64,000 bases of DNA from Symbiodinium natans (Eukaryota > Sar > Dinophyceae > Suessiales > Symbiodiniaceae), in contig CAJNDS010002135.1 of NCBI GenBank assembly GCA_905221605.1, positions 425,501 through 489,500 of the forward strand, in the 5' to 3' direction. The position numbers were made by a program, and so were the translations under genes. Below the pieces are notes generated by a model. The model saw nothing but the letters and a program-made list of their open reading frames with translations, had not been told where the DNA came from and made no database searches. This document shows, in pieces, positions 63,769 through 64,000 of this stretch (position 1 is the first letter of the stretch; every line of letters starts with the position of its first letter).

Positions 63769-63788
63769 GCCCGGGGATGCAGTTTGGG

Positions 63789-64000
63789 GTTTAGGGTTTA
63801 GGGTTTAGGGTTTAGGGTTTAGGGTTGAGAGTTTAGGGTTTGGGGTTTAATTAGGTTTGGGGTTGAGAGTTTAGGATTTAGGGTCCAGGGTTTATTTGGG
63901 AGACGAGGTCCCGGAACCCTAAACTTAGACTGAAACTCTGCACCCCAAGCCTTCCGGCTCTATGGGAGTTTCGGGTTGAGGAGGTTTAGGAGGTTTAGGA
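63789..64000. repeat. TTTAGGG-type repeats at the window end
   Basis: G-strand telomere-like units (63785-63895) are followed by mixed sequence. This is the beginning of the intron after exon 25. No further exon is visible before the window ends. Confidence 0.85.

Larger units (their letters stand above)
53541..63705 (+). other. Helicase intron 24 (10.2 kb) holding a nested gene
   Basis: The intron is defined by exons 24 and 25, which join as LGVDVGSFEFPTPP with phase kept. Inside lies a complete eight-exon gene on the same strand (53885-63266). The intron also has a (CA)n at about 53789-53806 and telomere-like blocks near both ends. Confidence 0.8.

Overview
The window looks like nuclear DNA of a dinoflagellate, most likely a symbiodiniacean or close relative. 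This is inferred from features in the sequence, not from a database search. Degenerate TTTAGGG/CCCTAAA repeats are scattered through about 50 kb of interior sequence. Introns use GC or GA as often as GT at the 5' splice site, and many have short direct repeats at their ends. A multidomain Ty1/copia polyprotein and an ankyrin gene with an SHQW domain also fit this group.

Layout. 1-7344 holds two full copies and one partial copy of a roughly 2.8-3 kb non-coding tandem repeat. 7345-13096 is largely featureless apart from a repeat fragment and weak ORFs. 13097-16016 is a two-exon gene (an SHQW/WYDYFSCPQ domain plus ankyrin repeats) whose 1,024-nt GA-AG intron lies between perfect 9-bp direct repeats. 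From about 16.5 kb to the end the sequence looks like a desert of telomere-like repeats, but it is mostly intron.

The main result is that this desert hides one plus-strand gene, a DHX35-like DEAH-box RNA helicase. I could trace about 25 exons of 31-87 nt from 20327 to beyond 63768. They total only about 1.3 kb of coding sequence in 43 kb, yet all the helicase motifs are present and most junctions join in frame. Nearly every 5' splice site in it is GC, with two GA and none GT. Many introns begin with TTTAGGG-type repeats and end with CCCTAAA-type repeats, so the pre-mRNA could fold each intron into a hairpin.

The helicase introns carry other elements. A 9.7-kb minus-strand Ty1/copia retrotransposon (27494-37190) has 312-bp LTRs that look identical and a 6-bp target duplication inside a telomere-like array. 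Its 2,601-residue polyprotein contains Gag zinc fingers, protease, a cytosine-methyltransferase-like segment, integrase, a 2-oxoglutarate/Fe(II)-dioxygenase-like segment, reverse transcriptase, RNase H and a membrane/Cys-His tail. There is a family of about 100-bp MITEs with 8-bp target duplications, a 302-bp MITE, 5'-truncated tRNA pieces and several satellites. The last 10-kb intron contains a complete same-strand gene of eight exons (53885-63266) for a 766-residue coiled-coil protein. Its first intron is almost entirely a 112-bp inverted-repeat element, that is, an introner.
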